This document shows, piece by piece, positions 24,959-32,663 of a stretch of 50,203 nt of DNA; the stretch's first letter is position 1, and every line of letters begins with the position of its first letter. The position numbers and the translations under genes were made by a program. The stretch lies in IMG/VR virus record IMGVR_UViG_3300045283_000223, positions 1 through 50,203 of that record, one strand, 5' to 3'. The stretch is from a virus. The notes beneath the pieces were generated by a model. It saw nothing but the letters and a program-made list of their open reading frames with translations, ran no database searches and was not told the DNA's origin.

Positions 24959-26047
24959 TCACAAATACAACGGCCACACACCGCCGAAGTCAAAGCCAGA
25001 GTATGGGCCGGAGACGTAGCCATCGGAATAGGCGACACCGCGAATCCGGATCCAGTCGGGGGTGACGTCGTTGATGGTGAGGCCCTCGTTGCCGTCGATC
25101 GAGCGGGCGGACTGGATGGATTCATTGACCTGTTCGACGAGGAGATTGGCCAGGGCCTTATCACCACGTAGGGCCATCTGTAGTGCGGCCCCGGTGAGTT
25201 TGATCAAGGCCGTTTGGAACAGGGTGTCCATCACGTTGGGGTCGATGATTTGGGACACGTAGTTCAGCGTGGCGAATTCCTGATTGGTAAGGATGACCCG
25301 CTGAACACCCTTGGGGCCGGTGGTGAGGTTGAAGGAGGCGGAGGTACCAAGGCCGGTAGAGGAGCCCATAGCAACTGGGTTGGGTTGCACCGCGAAGTAG
25401 GAGCCGCCCTGTGGAGTGGCTTCGCCGATGATGACGTTGACCACGGAGACGGAGGAGACTTGTGACCCGGATAGGCCGGTGACAAGGAGTTGGGCCGGGG
25501 CCCCAATTGGCGGGGATGTGTTGGGGCCGGAAGCGAGGGTGATGATATCGCCAAGGGCGTGGCCGTTGGAGGAGGCGGTCGGGACCGCGGAGATGATAGG
25601 GATGAACTGATCCGTCTGCACCTTGAACTTCACCGGTGAGCCCCACCAATAGGCGGAGGCACCGCCAGTGACTGCGGTGGTGATTGGGGTGGACCCGGCG
25701 AATCCGGTCTGATTGGCAGGGATGATCGACACCGCACGGAGGCAATCGACGGGGTACTGATATTCGTAGGCCCATGGAGGGGGAGGTTGCCCTGGGGCCC
25801 AGAGTTGGGTGGCTGGGGATTGGTTCTCTGGGGTCCCAGGGATGGAGCAGATGTAGGTGAGGTTTGCAGTCTTGAGTGCACAGTCCCACGGCGCGAGGCG
25901 GAGGAGGTCGTCACGAAGGTTGGCGTAGATCAGGTTGAACTGTATCGCCTCGTTGGAGGTGGAGTTGGCGAGTTCGGCATCGGACACTGTGGTGCGTGTG
26001 CCGATGGTTTGCAGCGCGCGGTTGCAGATGTCCGTGACAGAGGTCAT
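24959..26047 (-). CDS. Tail tubular protein A / head-tail adaptor (T7 gp11-like) with beta insert
   Basis: 362 aa, nearly twice T7 gp11. Conserved ends: ICNRALQTIGTRTTVSDAEL and FNLIYANLRDDLLRLAPWDCALK at the N-terminus, and ALQMALRGDKALANLLVEQVNESIQSARSIDGNEG at the C-terminus. Between them about 150 residues form a Gly/Ser/Pro-rich beta module (HALGDIITLASG, PNPVAMGSSTGLGTSASFNL). It sits under the portal and holds the nozzle. ATGA overlap with the upstream gene. Confidence 0.87.
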   Translation of the reverse strand: MTSVTDICNRALQTIGTRTTVSDAELANSTSNEAIQFNLIYANLRDDLLRLAPWDCALKTANLTYICSIPGTPENQSPATQLWAPGQPPPPWAYEYQYPVDCLRAVSIIPANQTGFAGSTPITTAVTGGASAYWWGSPVKFKVQTDQFIPIISAVPTASSNGHALGDIITLASGPNTSPPIGAPAQLLVTGLSGSQVSSVSVVNVIIGEATPQGGSYFAVQPNPVAMGSSTGLGTSASFNLTTGPKGVQRVILTNQEFATLNYVSQIIDPNVMDTLFQTALIKLTGAALQMALRGDKALANLLVEQVNESIQSARSIDGNEGLTINDVTPDWIRIRGVAYSDGYVSGPYSGFDFGGVWPLYL

Positions 26048-26310
26048 GGCCGGTTCTTGATCCCACGGTTTTCGCCACCGAGGCCAGGACGGCCGGAGGA
26101 AGCGGCGGAGACACCGTATTTGCCTTGGGTTCCGCAGCAGCCGTAGTTGTCCGCGCCGAGCCCTGGGGCCGCAGGATAGTTGCGTTTGGGGCCTTGGGGT
26201 TCGGCGTAGTTCATCACGTCCCGTTGACCGGGTTTGCCGCCGTTGGTGTTGCGTGGGGCCTGGGGCTGGCGGCTGTCGCGGCCGTATTCGGAGAGGATGT
26301 CACGGGCCAT
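26044..26310 (-). CDS. Small Gly/Pro/Asn-rich late protein, 88 aa
   Basis: Low-complexity and probably disordered, rich in Gly, Arg, Asn and Pro, with a YGCCGTQGKYG segment. It lies in a string of coupled late genes directly upstream of the tail adaptor. Family not recognised. Its open frame and coupling are the main support. Confidence 0.7.
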   Translation of the reverse strand: MARDILSEYGRDSRQPQAPRNTNGGKPGQRDVMNYAEPQGPKRNYPAAPGLGADNYGCCGTQGKYGVSAASSGRPGLGGENRGIKNRP

Positions 26311-26747
26311 TAGACTCGCCTTTCAGTGGTGGAGGGATCGATGATGTCGACAGGTCCGGGGTAGACCGGATCGGCTGGTGTGTGCTGCTGATCGAGGACG
26401 GGTTCGGTCAGGGGCTTGTCGATCGGCTTGGGCTCGACCACACCCATCGGGCCGGGGCCAGAGACGGCGGGGGGTGCTGCGTCGACCGCCGTCAGCTTCG
26501 TCTGCTGCTCGATCAGCTTGGCCTGCCGCTCAGCTTCATCGGCAGCGGCTTTAGCGGCAGCATCGGCATCGGCCTTGACACGGGCGGCTGCCGCGTCCTT
26601 GGCCTTGCCGATCTCGCCATCCAGTTCGGCTCGGGCCTGGGCCACAAGGCCCACAAACTCCGGGCCAGCCTGTGCGGCCTTGAGGATGACATCGAGAAGG
26701 CCAGCGACCATCGGCCAGTTCATATCGGTCTTGGGTTTGTCACTCAT
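26310..26747 (-). CDS. Late protein with Ala/Lys coiled coil, 145 aa
   Basis: Residues 15-85 form a long Ala/Asp/Lys/Glu helix (LDGEIGKAKDAAAARVKADA, then ADEAERQAKLIEQQTKL), followed by a Pro-rich tail. It could be a minor structural or scaffold-like protein. No family is recognised. It is coupled to its neighbours by ATGA and by adjoining codons. Confidence 0.72.
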   Translation of the reverse strand: MSDKPKTDMNWPMVAGLLDVILKAAQAGPEFVGLVAQARAELDGEIGKAKDAAAARVKADADAAAKAAADEAERQAKLIEQQTKLTAVDAAPPAVSGPGPMGVVEPKPIDKPLTEPVLDQQHTPADPVYPGPVDIIDPSTTERRV

Positions 26748-26959
26748 CGGTATTTTCCTTGTGATCCGCCCTTGTGGGTGGCGATGGAATTCGGCTGCGG
26801 TGCGACGAAGCCGCGCTTGTCTGAATAGAGTGGCTCGGGGTTCTTGTATACAACCATCCCGGGCTGGTTCGCACCGGCCGGGGTAACGACGTGGACCACC
26901 GGTCGAGTGACCGGGGTAGATTCGCGGACATTCCGATCCGCACGGCCTTGCTGTCGCAT
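26744..26959 (-). CDS. Hypothetical late protein, 71 aa
   Basis: The start ATG 26959 has AAGGA seven bases upstream. The sequence is basic and polar, with a VVHVVTPAGANQPGMVVYKN core and a Gly/Lys tail. Family not recognised. It lies three bases after the previous stop. Confidence 0.72.
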   Translation of the reverse strand: MRQQGRADRNVRESTPVTRPVVHVVTPAGANQPGMVVYKNPEPLYSDKRGFVAPQPNSIATHKGGSQGKYR

Positions 26960-26962
26960 AGG

Positions 26963-27358
26963 TTATCCTTCCTTTGGCTTGGGTGGGGCGAGTTGCCGGG
27001 TGTGATCCCAGCGGTTGAGTGGGTCCTTGGCCATTTCCGACCGGACCTTTTCAAAGGTGCCGCCATCGGTGTGCATTTCTTCCAGGATCTGGCGGTATCG
27101 ATCGTCACAGCGTTCCATCTCAGCGTGGACATGGCGGGGGACCATCTGGCCGCCTTCGACGTATAGATTGCATATGTCGTGCACATCGTGCATGTACATG
27201 ATGAATCGGCGCATGCGTTCGGGGATCTCGGATTCGGCGTCCCGCATGTAGGCGATGACCTCGGTTAGTTGCTGCCGCATGATCTTCATGTCATCGGCGA
27301 TCCGCTTGAGGTAGACCTCCGGCGGATGTTCGGTGGCGCGTGGAATTTCAGCATTCAT
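26963..27358 (-). CDS. Hypothetical late protein, helical, His/Met-rich, 131 aa
   Basis: ATG 27358 is preferred because AGGA lies eight bases upstream. Long helices (VYLKRIADDMKIMRQQLTEV and IPERMRRFIMYMHDVHDI) carry an unusual number of His, Met, Arg and Asp residues. It is probably a structural or chaperone protein for the adjacent spike; this is inference. Family not recognised. Confidence 0.75.
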   Translation of the reverse strand: MNAEIPRATEHPPEVYLKRIADDMKIMRQQLTEVIAYMRDAESEIPERMRRFIMYMHDVHDICNLYVEGGQMVPRHVHAEMERCDDRYRQILEEMHTDGGTFEKVRSEMAKDPLNRWDHTRQLAPPKPKEG

Positions 27359-27360
27359 GT

Positions 27361-28605
27361 TTAAAATCCTGGGCATGATGAAACGGATGATCCGGCTGGC
27401 AGCGCACCGAAGCGCGGGTTGGTGGCTACGGTGAAATCAGTGGCGGCGCAGAGGATCGCGCCGGGCGCTCCGCTGAAGAAGATGCCGTTTGTGTTGGTGC
27501 CGGTTAGAACATTGCCGGATAGCACCGTATGGGCGGAGCCGGTTAGCAACTCGACGGCCGATGTTCCATTCGATGAGAATGTGTTTCCGGTTATCGAAAC
27601 ACCCTGCCCTGCGCTGACGATACCATTGGTCGAACCGGTGATTGTGTTGTTGACGATCGACACCGACGTCGTGCTAGAACCGATCCTAATACAGGCCCCA
27701 CCGGAGTTCTGTTCGCATAGAGAATTCACGATCGCGAGGTTACCACCCGTCATGGTGTTGGCGTCGATCCCTATACCGGTATTGCTTCCGCCTCCGCTTT
27801 GCGCCAAATAGATGTCATTGACGGCTCCGCTGAGGACGAAACCACTTGCTCCGTTAAGCGTGCCCGAAGCGAAGAACATCTGAGCCCCAGCGCCAAATCC
27901 GCCGGAGTTTCCGGAGACAACGATGCCGCTCCCTAAGACGTTGGCATTGGCTTGAACATAGTTCAGGACTGGGCCTGTGGCTCCTGTGTTGGTGGAATTC
28001 CCGTCGAGCCAAATGCCATCAAGTTGGGCGAAGCTCTGGACCACGCTATTGAGTACGACACCGGCGCCGGTGATGTGTATCCCGTACTGATGCCCGATTA
28101 CACCAACATTCGAAATTGTGTTGACGCCTCCAGAATCCAGAATGCCCGGTCCTGTTCGACTGGCGGCGGCAACTGAGCTAGTCACGGCGAGATCATTGAG
28201 TTGTCCGAAGGCCGCCGTGATTGTGATGACCGGCGCCGAAACAGAATTGCCACGGATTTCGGTTGCGCCAGGAACGTTGCTGAACGTTCCGCCCTGACCT
28301 TGGAAGATAATCGACTTGCTAAGGGTGATGTTCGAGACGATGCAGACACCGCTTTGAATGATCAGCGTTCCACCATTTGCGGGCATCGCGGCGACAGCAG
28401 CAGCAAATGCTGATGTATCGTCCGTAGCGCCGTCGCAGAGCACACCGTAGCTTCTGGCGTAGAATGGCCCGTTAACGGAAACCGAAGGAAGGAAAGCGCC
28501 GTTAGATCGAGTCTGGTTGGAACTGCGTGGCGGCCCATCCATTTGGGCCAAGGCTGGAGAGGCTAGGGCTGAGGAGGCCAGGAGAAGGAGAAGAAGTCGC
28601 TTCAT
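27361..28605 (-). CDS. Beta-helix spike-like protein with Sec signal peptide
   Basis: 414 aa. Residues 1-21 form a signal peptide ending ALAQ. The YGVLCDGATDDTSAFAAAV segment is the classic start of the Pectate_lyase_3 right-handed beta-helix found in tailspikes, followed by many helix rungs (VSITGNTF, VSIVNNTITGSTNGI, HTVLSGNVLTGTNTNGIFF). Typical phage spikes assemble in the cytoplasm and lack a signal peptide, so export to the periplasm or surface is predicted. No catalytic residues can be assigned by eye. It belongs to the secreted cassette. Confidence 0.85.
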   Translation of the reverse strand: MKRLLLLLLASSALASPALAQMDGPPRSSNQTRSNGAFLPSVSVNGPFYARSYGVLCDGATDDTSAFAAAVAAMPANGGTLIIQSGVCIVSNITLSKSIIFQGQGGTFSNVPGATEIRGNSVSAPVITITAAFGQLNDLAVTSSVAAASRTGPGILDSGGVNTISNVGVIGHQYGIHITGAGVVLNSVVQSFAQLDGIWLDGNSTNTGATGPVLNYVQANANVLGSGIVVSGNSGGFGAGAQMFFASGTLNGASGFVLSGAVNDIYLAQSGGGSNTGIGIDANTMTGGNLAIVNSLCEQNSGGACIRIGSSTTSVSIVNNTITGSTNGIVSAGQGVSITGNTFSSNGTSAVELLTGSAHTVLSGNVLTGTNTNGIFFSGAPGAILCAATDFTVATNPRFGALPAGSSVSSCPGF

Positions 28606-28608
28606 GGA

Positions 28609-29088
28609 TTAGTAATCCCAGCAGGTGGCAACGACGGCAACTACAGACCCGCCAGAAACAAAGGCGGTGGAAAAGTAGGCTTGGAGGGTATCACCTGAGA
28701 CGATCTGGATGTAGAAGTTGCCGTATTGATCGATAGGGAGTGCAGACCACATTAGATTGACTGAAGGAACGCCGGCTGAGCCACCAGCGCCGGAGGGCAC
28801 ATTGACAGTATTAGCGGTGTAGAGTGTAGCGGCGTTGGTGATGGTGATGGTGACTGGATGGGCGACGGAATCATTGGTCGAAGCCCAGATCATATAGCAG
28901 CGGGAGCCATTGGCGCCGGCGGTGTAGAGGGTTTTGGGGGTGAGTGCGGCGTCTGTGCCCTGAACAAATCGGGCAAGGCCTCGATTAGGGACCTGTGGCG
29001 TGATGAAGGAATTTGGGGTTGTGGCCGCAAAGGTAGGGGAGATCCCAAGGAGTAGTACGGCAAGGATGGCAAGAAGCTTTTTCATCAC
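28609..29088 (-). CDS. Secreted late protein, signal peptide plus beta-rich domain
   Basis: 159 aa (ATG 29088 or 29085). Signal peptide MMKKLLAILAVLLLGISPTFA is followed by a beta-rich domain with two far-spaced cysteines (GSRCYMIW, and VATCWDY at the end) that could form a disulfide in the periplasm. The NGSRCYMIWASTNDS region resembles small phage surface domains. ATGA coupling on the upstream side. No enzyme motif. Confidence 0.78.
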   Translation of the reverse strand: MMKKLLAILAVLLLGISPTFAATTPNSFITPQVPNRGLARFVQGTDAALTPKTLYTAGANGSRCYMIWASTNDSVAHPVTITITNAATLYTANTVNVPSGAGGSAGVPSVNLMWSALPIDQYGNFYIQIVSGDTLQAYFSTAFVSGGSVVAVVATCWDY

Positions 29089-29393
29089 TGTGACCCTGCA
29101 AGAGTGGCGAGAGCGGCGGAGGTGAAGCCTACGTTGGGGATAGCGTAGGTATTATCGGCACGGAGGAAGGTGGAGGTACCGCCGGGGGAGGTGAGGCCAC
29201 CGAAGGCCCCGGCGTTGTTGAATTGGACTTGGCCGTTGCTGCCGCCGGGGATGCCGGTGAGGACGGAGTTGGAGACCGCGCCTGGGATGCCGCCGGGGAT
29301 TGTGCCGCAGATGGTATTGGCTGGAAATACGCCATTGCATTGACCGAAGGCAGCCGAAGGCAGAAGGGTGAGGAGAAGGAGAAGCTTCTTCAT
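29085..29393 (-). CDS. Small secreted tail-fibre-like protein
   Basis: 102 aa from ATG 29393. Signal peptide KKLLLLLTLLPSAAFG with Gln next; then CNGVFPANTICG and GGSNGQVQFNNAGAFGGL, motifs common at the start of phage fibre proteins, and a short C-terminus (ADNTYAIPNVGFTSAALA). It looks like the stalk fragment of a fibre with a secretion signal. Part of the ATGA-coupled cassette. Confidence 0.78.
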   Translation of the reverse strand: MKKLLLLLTLLPSAAFGQCNGVFPANTICGTIPGGIPGAVSNSVLTGIPGGSNGQVQFNNAGAFGGLTSPGGTSTFLRADNTYAIPNVGFTSAALATLAGSQ

Positions 29394-29818
29394 TGGAGCA
29401 GGGTCCATCCACCGGTTTCGAGGATTGGTTTGAGAAGGAATGCGCCGTAGGGGGTGGCGAGGCGGATTGTGGTAAGGCCGGAGATGGTCTCACCGGCGAT
29501 GGGGTTGATGGTGTAGGTGTTGGTCCCGGCAAAGCCGCCGACGTCAGCGATGGTGACAAGGGCGAGATACCATTGGCCGGGGATGGATTGTGGGCCGGCG
29601 GTCGCGGCCTTGGAGGATGGGAGGTTGATTGTGACATTGCCATTGGCGGCGATAGTGATTAGGTTGGTCCCGCGGGAGATCGCGTAGGTGCCAGTAGCGG
29701 TGATGGGAAGGATTGCCTGCTGGGGAACATATAGCCAGCCGACCGAAGGGCCCATGAAGACCCGCTGGTATTGGCGAAAGGTGCCGCCCTGGTCGAGATC
29801 GAGTTGTGACGGACTCAT
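29390..29818 (-). CDS. Beta-rich late structural-type protein without signal peptide
   Basis: 142 aa. MSPSQLDLDQGGTFRQYQ opens the protein, then GTNLITIAANGNVTINLPSS and TYTINPIAGETISG, a pattern I know from phage fibre-associated domains that close with GGW. No leader peptide is present, unlike most neighbours, so it probably stays in the virion. Coupled by ATGA on both sides. Confidence 0.75.
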   Translation of the reverse strand: MSPSQLDLDQGGTFRQYQRVFMGPSVGWLYVPQQAILPITATGTYAISRGTNLITIAANGNVTINLPSSKAATAGPQSIPGQWYLALVTIADVGGFAGTNTYTINPIAGETISGLTTIRLATPYGAFLLKPILETGGWTLLQ

Positions 29819-30117
29819 TGGGCCTCACGAAGGAGTTTGGCGTAGGAGGACTTGTTGTACTCGGCTAGTTGGCATTTGGCGACTTCGGCGAAGGCAAGAG
29901 GGCCGAGATCGGCGGCGACCGCGACGGAGGCGATGGCAAGGGTTCGGCCGGCGTAGCGCTCTGGGGACCAAGGGGCCGGATGGCAGTATTCCGCGACCAT
30001 GTGGGAGATGATGACTTCTTGGGTTTGGTCGGCCCAATGGCGTGGGTCGAGGCAGAGATAGGCCGAGGCCGCACCGAGGGTGAAGGCAAGGATAGCGGTG
30101 AGGCCCAGGCGAAGCAT
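29815..30117 (-). CDS. Small protein with N-terminal signal or anchor helix, 100 aa
   Basis: The N-terminus MLRLGLTAILAFTLGAASAYLCL could be a signal peptide or anchor. The remainder has cysteines in YLCLDP, EYCHPAP and AKCQLAE and a helical end. Family not recognised. It belongs to the secreted or membrane cassette by position and leader. Confidence 0.7.
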   Translation of the reverse strand: MLRLGLTAILAFTLGAASAYLCLDPRHWADQTQEVIISHMVAEYCHPAPWSPERYAGRTLAIASVAVAADLGPLAFAEVAKCQLAEYNKSSYAKLLREAQ

Positions 30118-30120
30118 CGG

Positions 30121-30651
30121 TCAGACTCGACGGGTGGAAGGGGTAGGTTCGGGTTCGGCCGCGGGGACGGCAGCCTCGAGTACAGCAAGGCGGGCCTCCA
30201 GAACTTCGACCTCAGTGGTCACTGGTGCCGGTGGCGCCACCTTCGCAAAGTTCTCCATCATGGCTTTCATGAAGGCGAGCTCTTTGGAGTCCATGCCGCC
30301 GTTGACTGGGAGGGTCTCGATTGGGTGCTCCCACTTGGGGCGCAGCCGATCGGTGATTTCCTGGGCGGCGTCGTTCAGTGGCTCCATCTCGGGGGTGGGA
30401 TCGCTGGAGAAGATGTAATCCCGCGGGTTGTTGTGGTCGCCTTTATAGGCGACAATGATCTCGCTGGGGTGGTTGAAGTCGGAGGGGTCCTTGGGGTTGA
30501 GGTACATTGGGACGGGGAAGAGTTTCCGGACGGTACGCCCGGTCTCGCGCGCGGTTTCCTTGTGTTCCCACTCGACACGGGTGCCGTCGGGGAGTTGCTG
30601 AATGTTGAGGTAATGTTCGTTGATTAAGCGCCAACGCGGGGCTTCGGTCAT
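30121..30651 (-). CDS. Conserved-looking late protein, cytoplasmic, 176 aa
   Basis: Starts MTEAPRWRLINEHYLN with a VEWEHKETARETGRTVRKLF segment and PMYLNPKDPSDFN. The middle is acidic, followed by a heptad-like helix (VTTEVEVLEARLAVLEAAV). No signal peptide. This type of protein is common next to fibre genes in podoviruses; its function is unknown. GGAG lies upstream of the start. Confidence 0.75.
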   Translation of the reverse strand: MTEAPRWRLINEHYLNIQQLPDGTRVEWEHKETARETGRTVRKLFPVPMYLNPKDPSDFNHPSEIIVAYKGDHNNPRDYIFSSDPTPEMEPLNDAAQEITDRLRPKWEHPIETLPVNGGMDSKELAFMKAMMENFAKVAPPAPVTTEVEVLEARLAVLEAAVPAAEPEPTPSTRRV

Positions 30652-30663
30652 TGGATAGTCTCC

Positions 30664-31410
30664 TTATTTACTGTTGTATTCTGTGATTAGCACGCAACCG
30701 TTGCCGCCTTGGCCACCGGCTGCGGTAGATGCGGAGCCTTCGCTTTCACCGCCAGAACCGCCACCGCCGCAGGCAGTCCCGGCTACACCGTTTACGATAC
30801 CAGCAGTGGCGTCGACACCAGGGGCACCTCCACCCCATGGACCGCTGGCTCCATAGCCGGATGGGCCATCGGCTGTGGTTATGGTAGCGGCAAAGCCAGA
30901 GCCGCCGGAATTGCCGGTGATCTTGAAATCACCAGTACCACTTGCCGCGCTGCCTCCAAGACCACCTCCACCCGCAGATCCTGCTGCTGTTCCAGCAGCA
31001 CCGAAGGATCCACCCTTTGCGACGCATAAGGTGCCGAGGGAAGTGTCATTGCCGGCAGAACCAGAATTAGCCCCAGTGGCACCGCCATTGGCTGCGGCGG
31101 TGTTAGTGATGGCTTGTGAAGCGCCAACTTGGGCGGAAGTTAGACGGACTCGAGAATAGCCCCCGGAGCCGCCACCACCACCAGAGGTCGCACCAGTGGC
31201 TGCGGCAGCAGCACCTCCGCCACCACCGCCTTGGCCAACGCATTCAACAATGGCAAAGAGTAGATTGGCGTTAGGAGTATAGGTGCCATTGGAGGACGTG
31301 GTGAAGGATTGAAAGGTGGTGCTATAGGCGGCTGCTCCGGAGGTGGTGATGGTTTGAGCCGAAGCCGAGGACAGGGTGAGGGAGAGGAGAAATGCAAACA
31401 GTCGGGTCAT
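30664..31410 (-). CDS. Secreted glycine-rich adhesin-like protein
   Basis: 248 aa. Signal peptide MTRLFAFLLSLTLSSASA with Gln next. A short beta region (FAIVECVGQGGGGGG) leads into long Gly runs and SGGYSRVRLTSAQVGASQAI, then further Gly/Ala/Ser segments and a QGGNGCVLITEYN end. This is the glycine-rich tip domain of phage fibres (polyglycine sheets as in receptor-binding tips). A signal peptide on such a tip is unusual. Confidence 0.8.
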   Translation of the reverse strand: MTRLFAFLLSLTLSSASAQTITTSGAAAYSTTFQSFTTSSNGTYTPNANLLFAIVECVGQGGGGGGAAAAATGATSGGGGGSGGYSRVRLTSAQVGASQAITNTAAANGGATGANSGSAGNDTSLGTLCVAKGGSFGAAGTAAGSAGGGGLGGSAASGTGDFKITGNSGGSGFAATITTADGPSGYGASGPWGGGAPGVDATAGIVNGVAGTACGGGGSGGESEGSASTAAGGQGGNGCVLITEYNSK

Positions 31411-32663
31411 TGGATTGTCCCGTGAATGAAGCCGACGGTGGACGCGGTCTTGGTAGCACAGGCGGTGGAGGATATGACTGCGGTGATACCGACGGAGAAG
31501 AACTCGAATGGTTGCGGGGTGTAGTTGATTGAGCCAATGCCTCCGGCGGCGATGGGGATGCAGTCTTGAAGACCACCGGAAGCGGTGCCAGCGGTAGTAG
31601 CGCCGTCGCCTGGGGCAGTGGCGGAGTTGAAGATCATTAGCCAGCAGGCAGCGGTGCAGTTGGCGTAGGCGGAGATGAGGTGACCGGCAGCGGCCTTGAG
31701 AACGAGGGAAGAGGAAGCAGAACCAGCAACAGAGGAGACTGCAGTGATTGGGTTGCCGGATGAGTCGCCGACGGTGACTTGGTTGATTTGCATCGTGGAT
31801 TGGGTGGCGGGTCCAGAGGTGCCGTTCGCGATAACGAAGCTGGCAGGGAGTTGGTTGACGTCAGGGCCGAGAGCGCCGCGGGTGGTGTAGGCGACCAGCA
31901 GAAGTTGGCCGTTGATTTGGTTCTCCATATACCAGAGAATGTTATCGCCGCGGAAGTATATGACGTATTTGTATGACCCGGTGTCGGTGTGTTGGGGGTT
32001 ACAGGCGCAGCCACCGGAGAAGGAGCCGGGTGCACCGGAAAGGGATTGGGTGGTGACTGGAACGAAGCCTTGAGTGACGGAGAGATCAGCGATTATGGTG
32101 CGAGCGCCAGAGGCCCAGGTGACCGCGCGGAGCTTGCCATCGGTGCCGTCCTCGAAGCCGACGCAATCGGTGCAGTAGGCGGCCGCGGTAGGGGTGGTCG
32201 GGATTGTGCCGAAGCCGATGAATTCGACCGTGTTGGTGGTGGACGGGTTGGAGAGGTTGATGTTGGCCTGGAAGAAGAGGTAGCCGGGGTTCTTGTCGAA
32301 GAAGATCAACTGGGTGGAAAGGGCGGAGAAGCCATTGGCGGAGGTGCCGCCGGCGAGGGTGGTTTGGCCAGTGGCGTTTGAGGCGGCGGTACCGCCGGTG
32401 CCGGAGGTTGGGGTGCGCCATCGGTTGATGGTGTTGAGGGTACCGGTGGAGAAGTCGTCGACGAAGAGTTGCTTGGTTTGATCCGGCCAGTTTTGCACCC
32501 AGCCGCCGTTGGTGGTCGGGACCGCGCCGATGGGGACGCCCTGGGATCCGTTGGAGTAGGAGCCGGCTTGGGGGACAACGTTCGCGCCGCCTTGGATGGG
32601 GAAGGATTGAGCGAAGGCAAAGACGGGCCACAGGGCCAGCAGAAGGGAAAGGATTCGTTTCAT
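31407..32663 (-). CDS. Large secreted late protein with lectin-like beta domain
   Basis: 418 aa from ATG 32663, overlapping the O-antigen-ligase-like stop by ATGA. Signal peptide ILSLLLALWPVFAFA with Gln next. The QLFVDDFSTGTLNTINRWR region and following strands (YLFFQANINLSNPSTTNTVE, then YKYVIYFRGDNILWYMENQ) look like a concanavalin-type beta-sandwich that could bind carbohydrate. The C-terminal 130 residues have paired cysteines (CTAACW, DCIP, STACATK) suited to an oxidising compartment. Longer in-frame starts are not used. Confidence 0.8.
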   Translation of the reverse strand: MKRILSLLLALWPVFAFAQSFPIQGGANVVPQAGSYSNGSQGVPIGAVPTTNGGWVQNWPDQTKQLFVDDFSTGTLNTINRWRTPTSGTGGTAASNATGQTTLAGGTSANGFSALSTQLIFFDKNPGYLFFQANINLSNPSTTNTVEFIGFGTIPTTPTAAAYCTDCVGFEDGTDGKLRAVTWASGARTIIADLSVTQGFVPVTTQSLSGAPGSFSGGCACNPQHTDTGSYKYVIYFRGDNILWYMENQINGQLLLVAYTTRGALGPDVNQLPASFVIANGTSGPATQSTMQINQVTVGDSSGNPITAVSSVAGSASSSLVLKAAAGHLISAYANCTAACWLMIFNSATAPGDGATTAGTASGGLQDCIPIAAGGIGSINYTPQPFEFFSVGITAVISSTACATKTASTVGFIHGTIQ

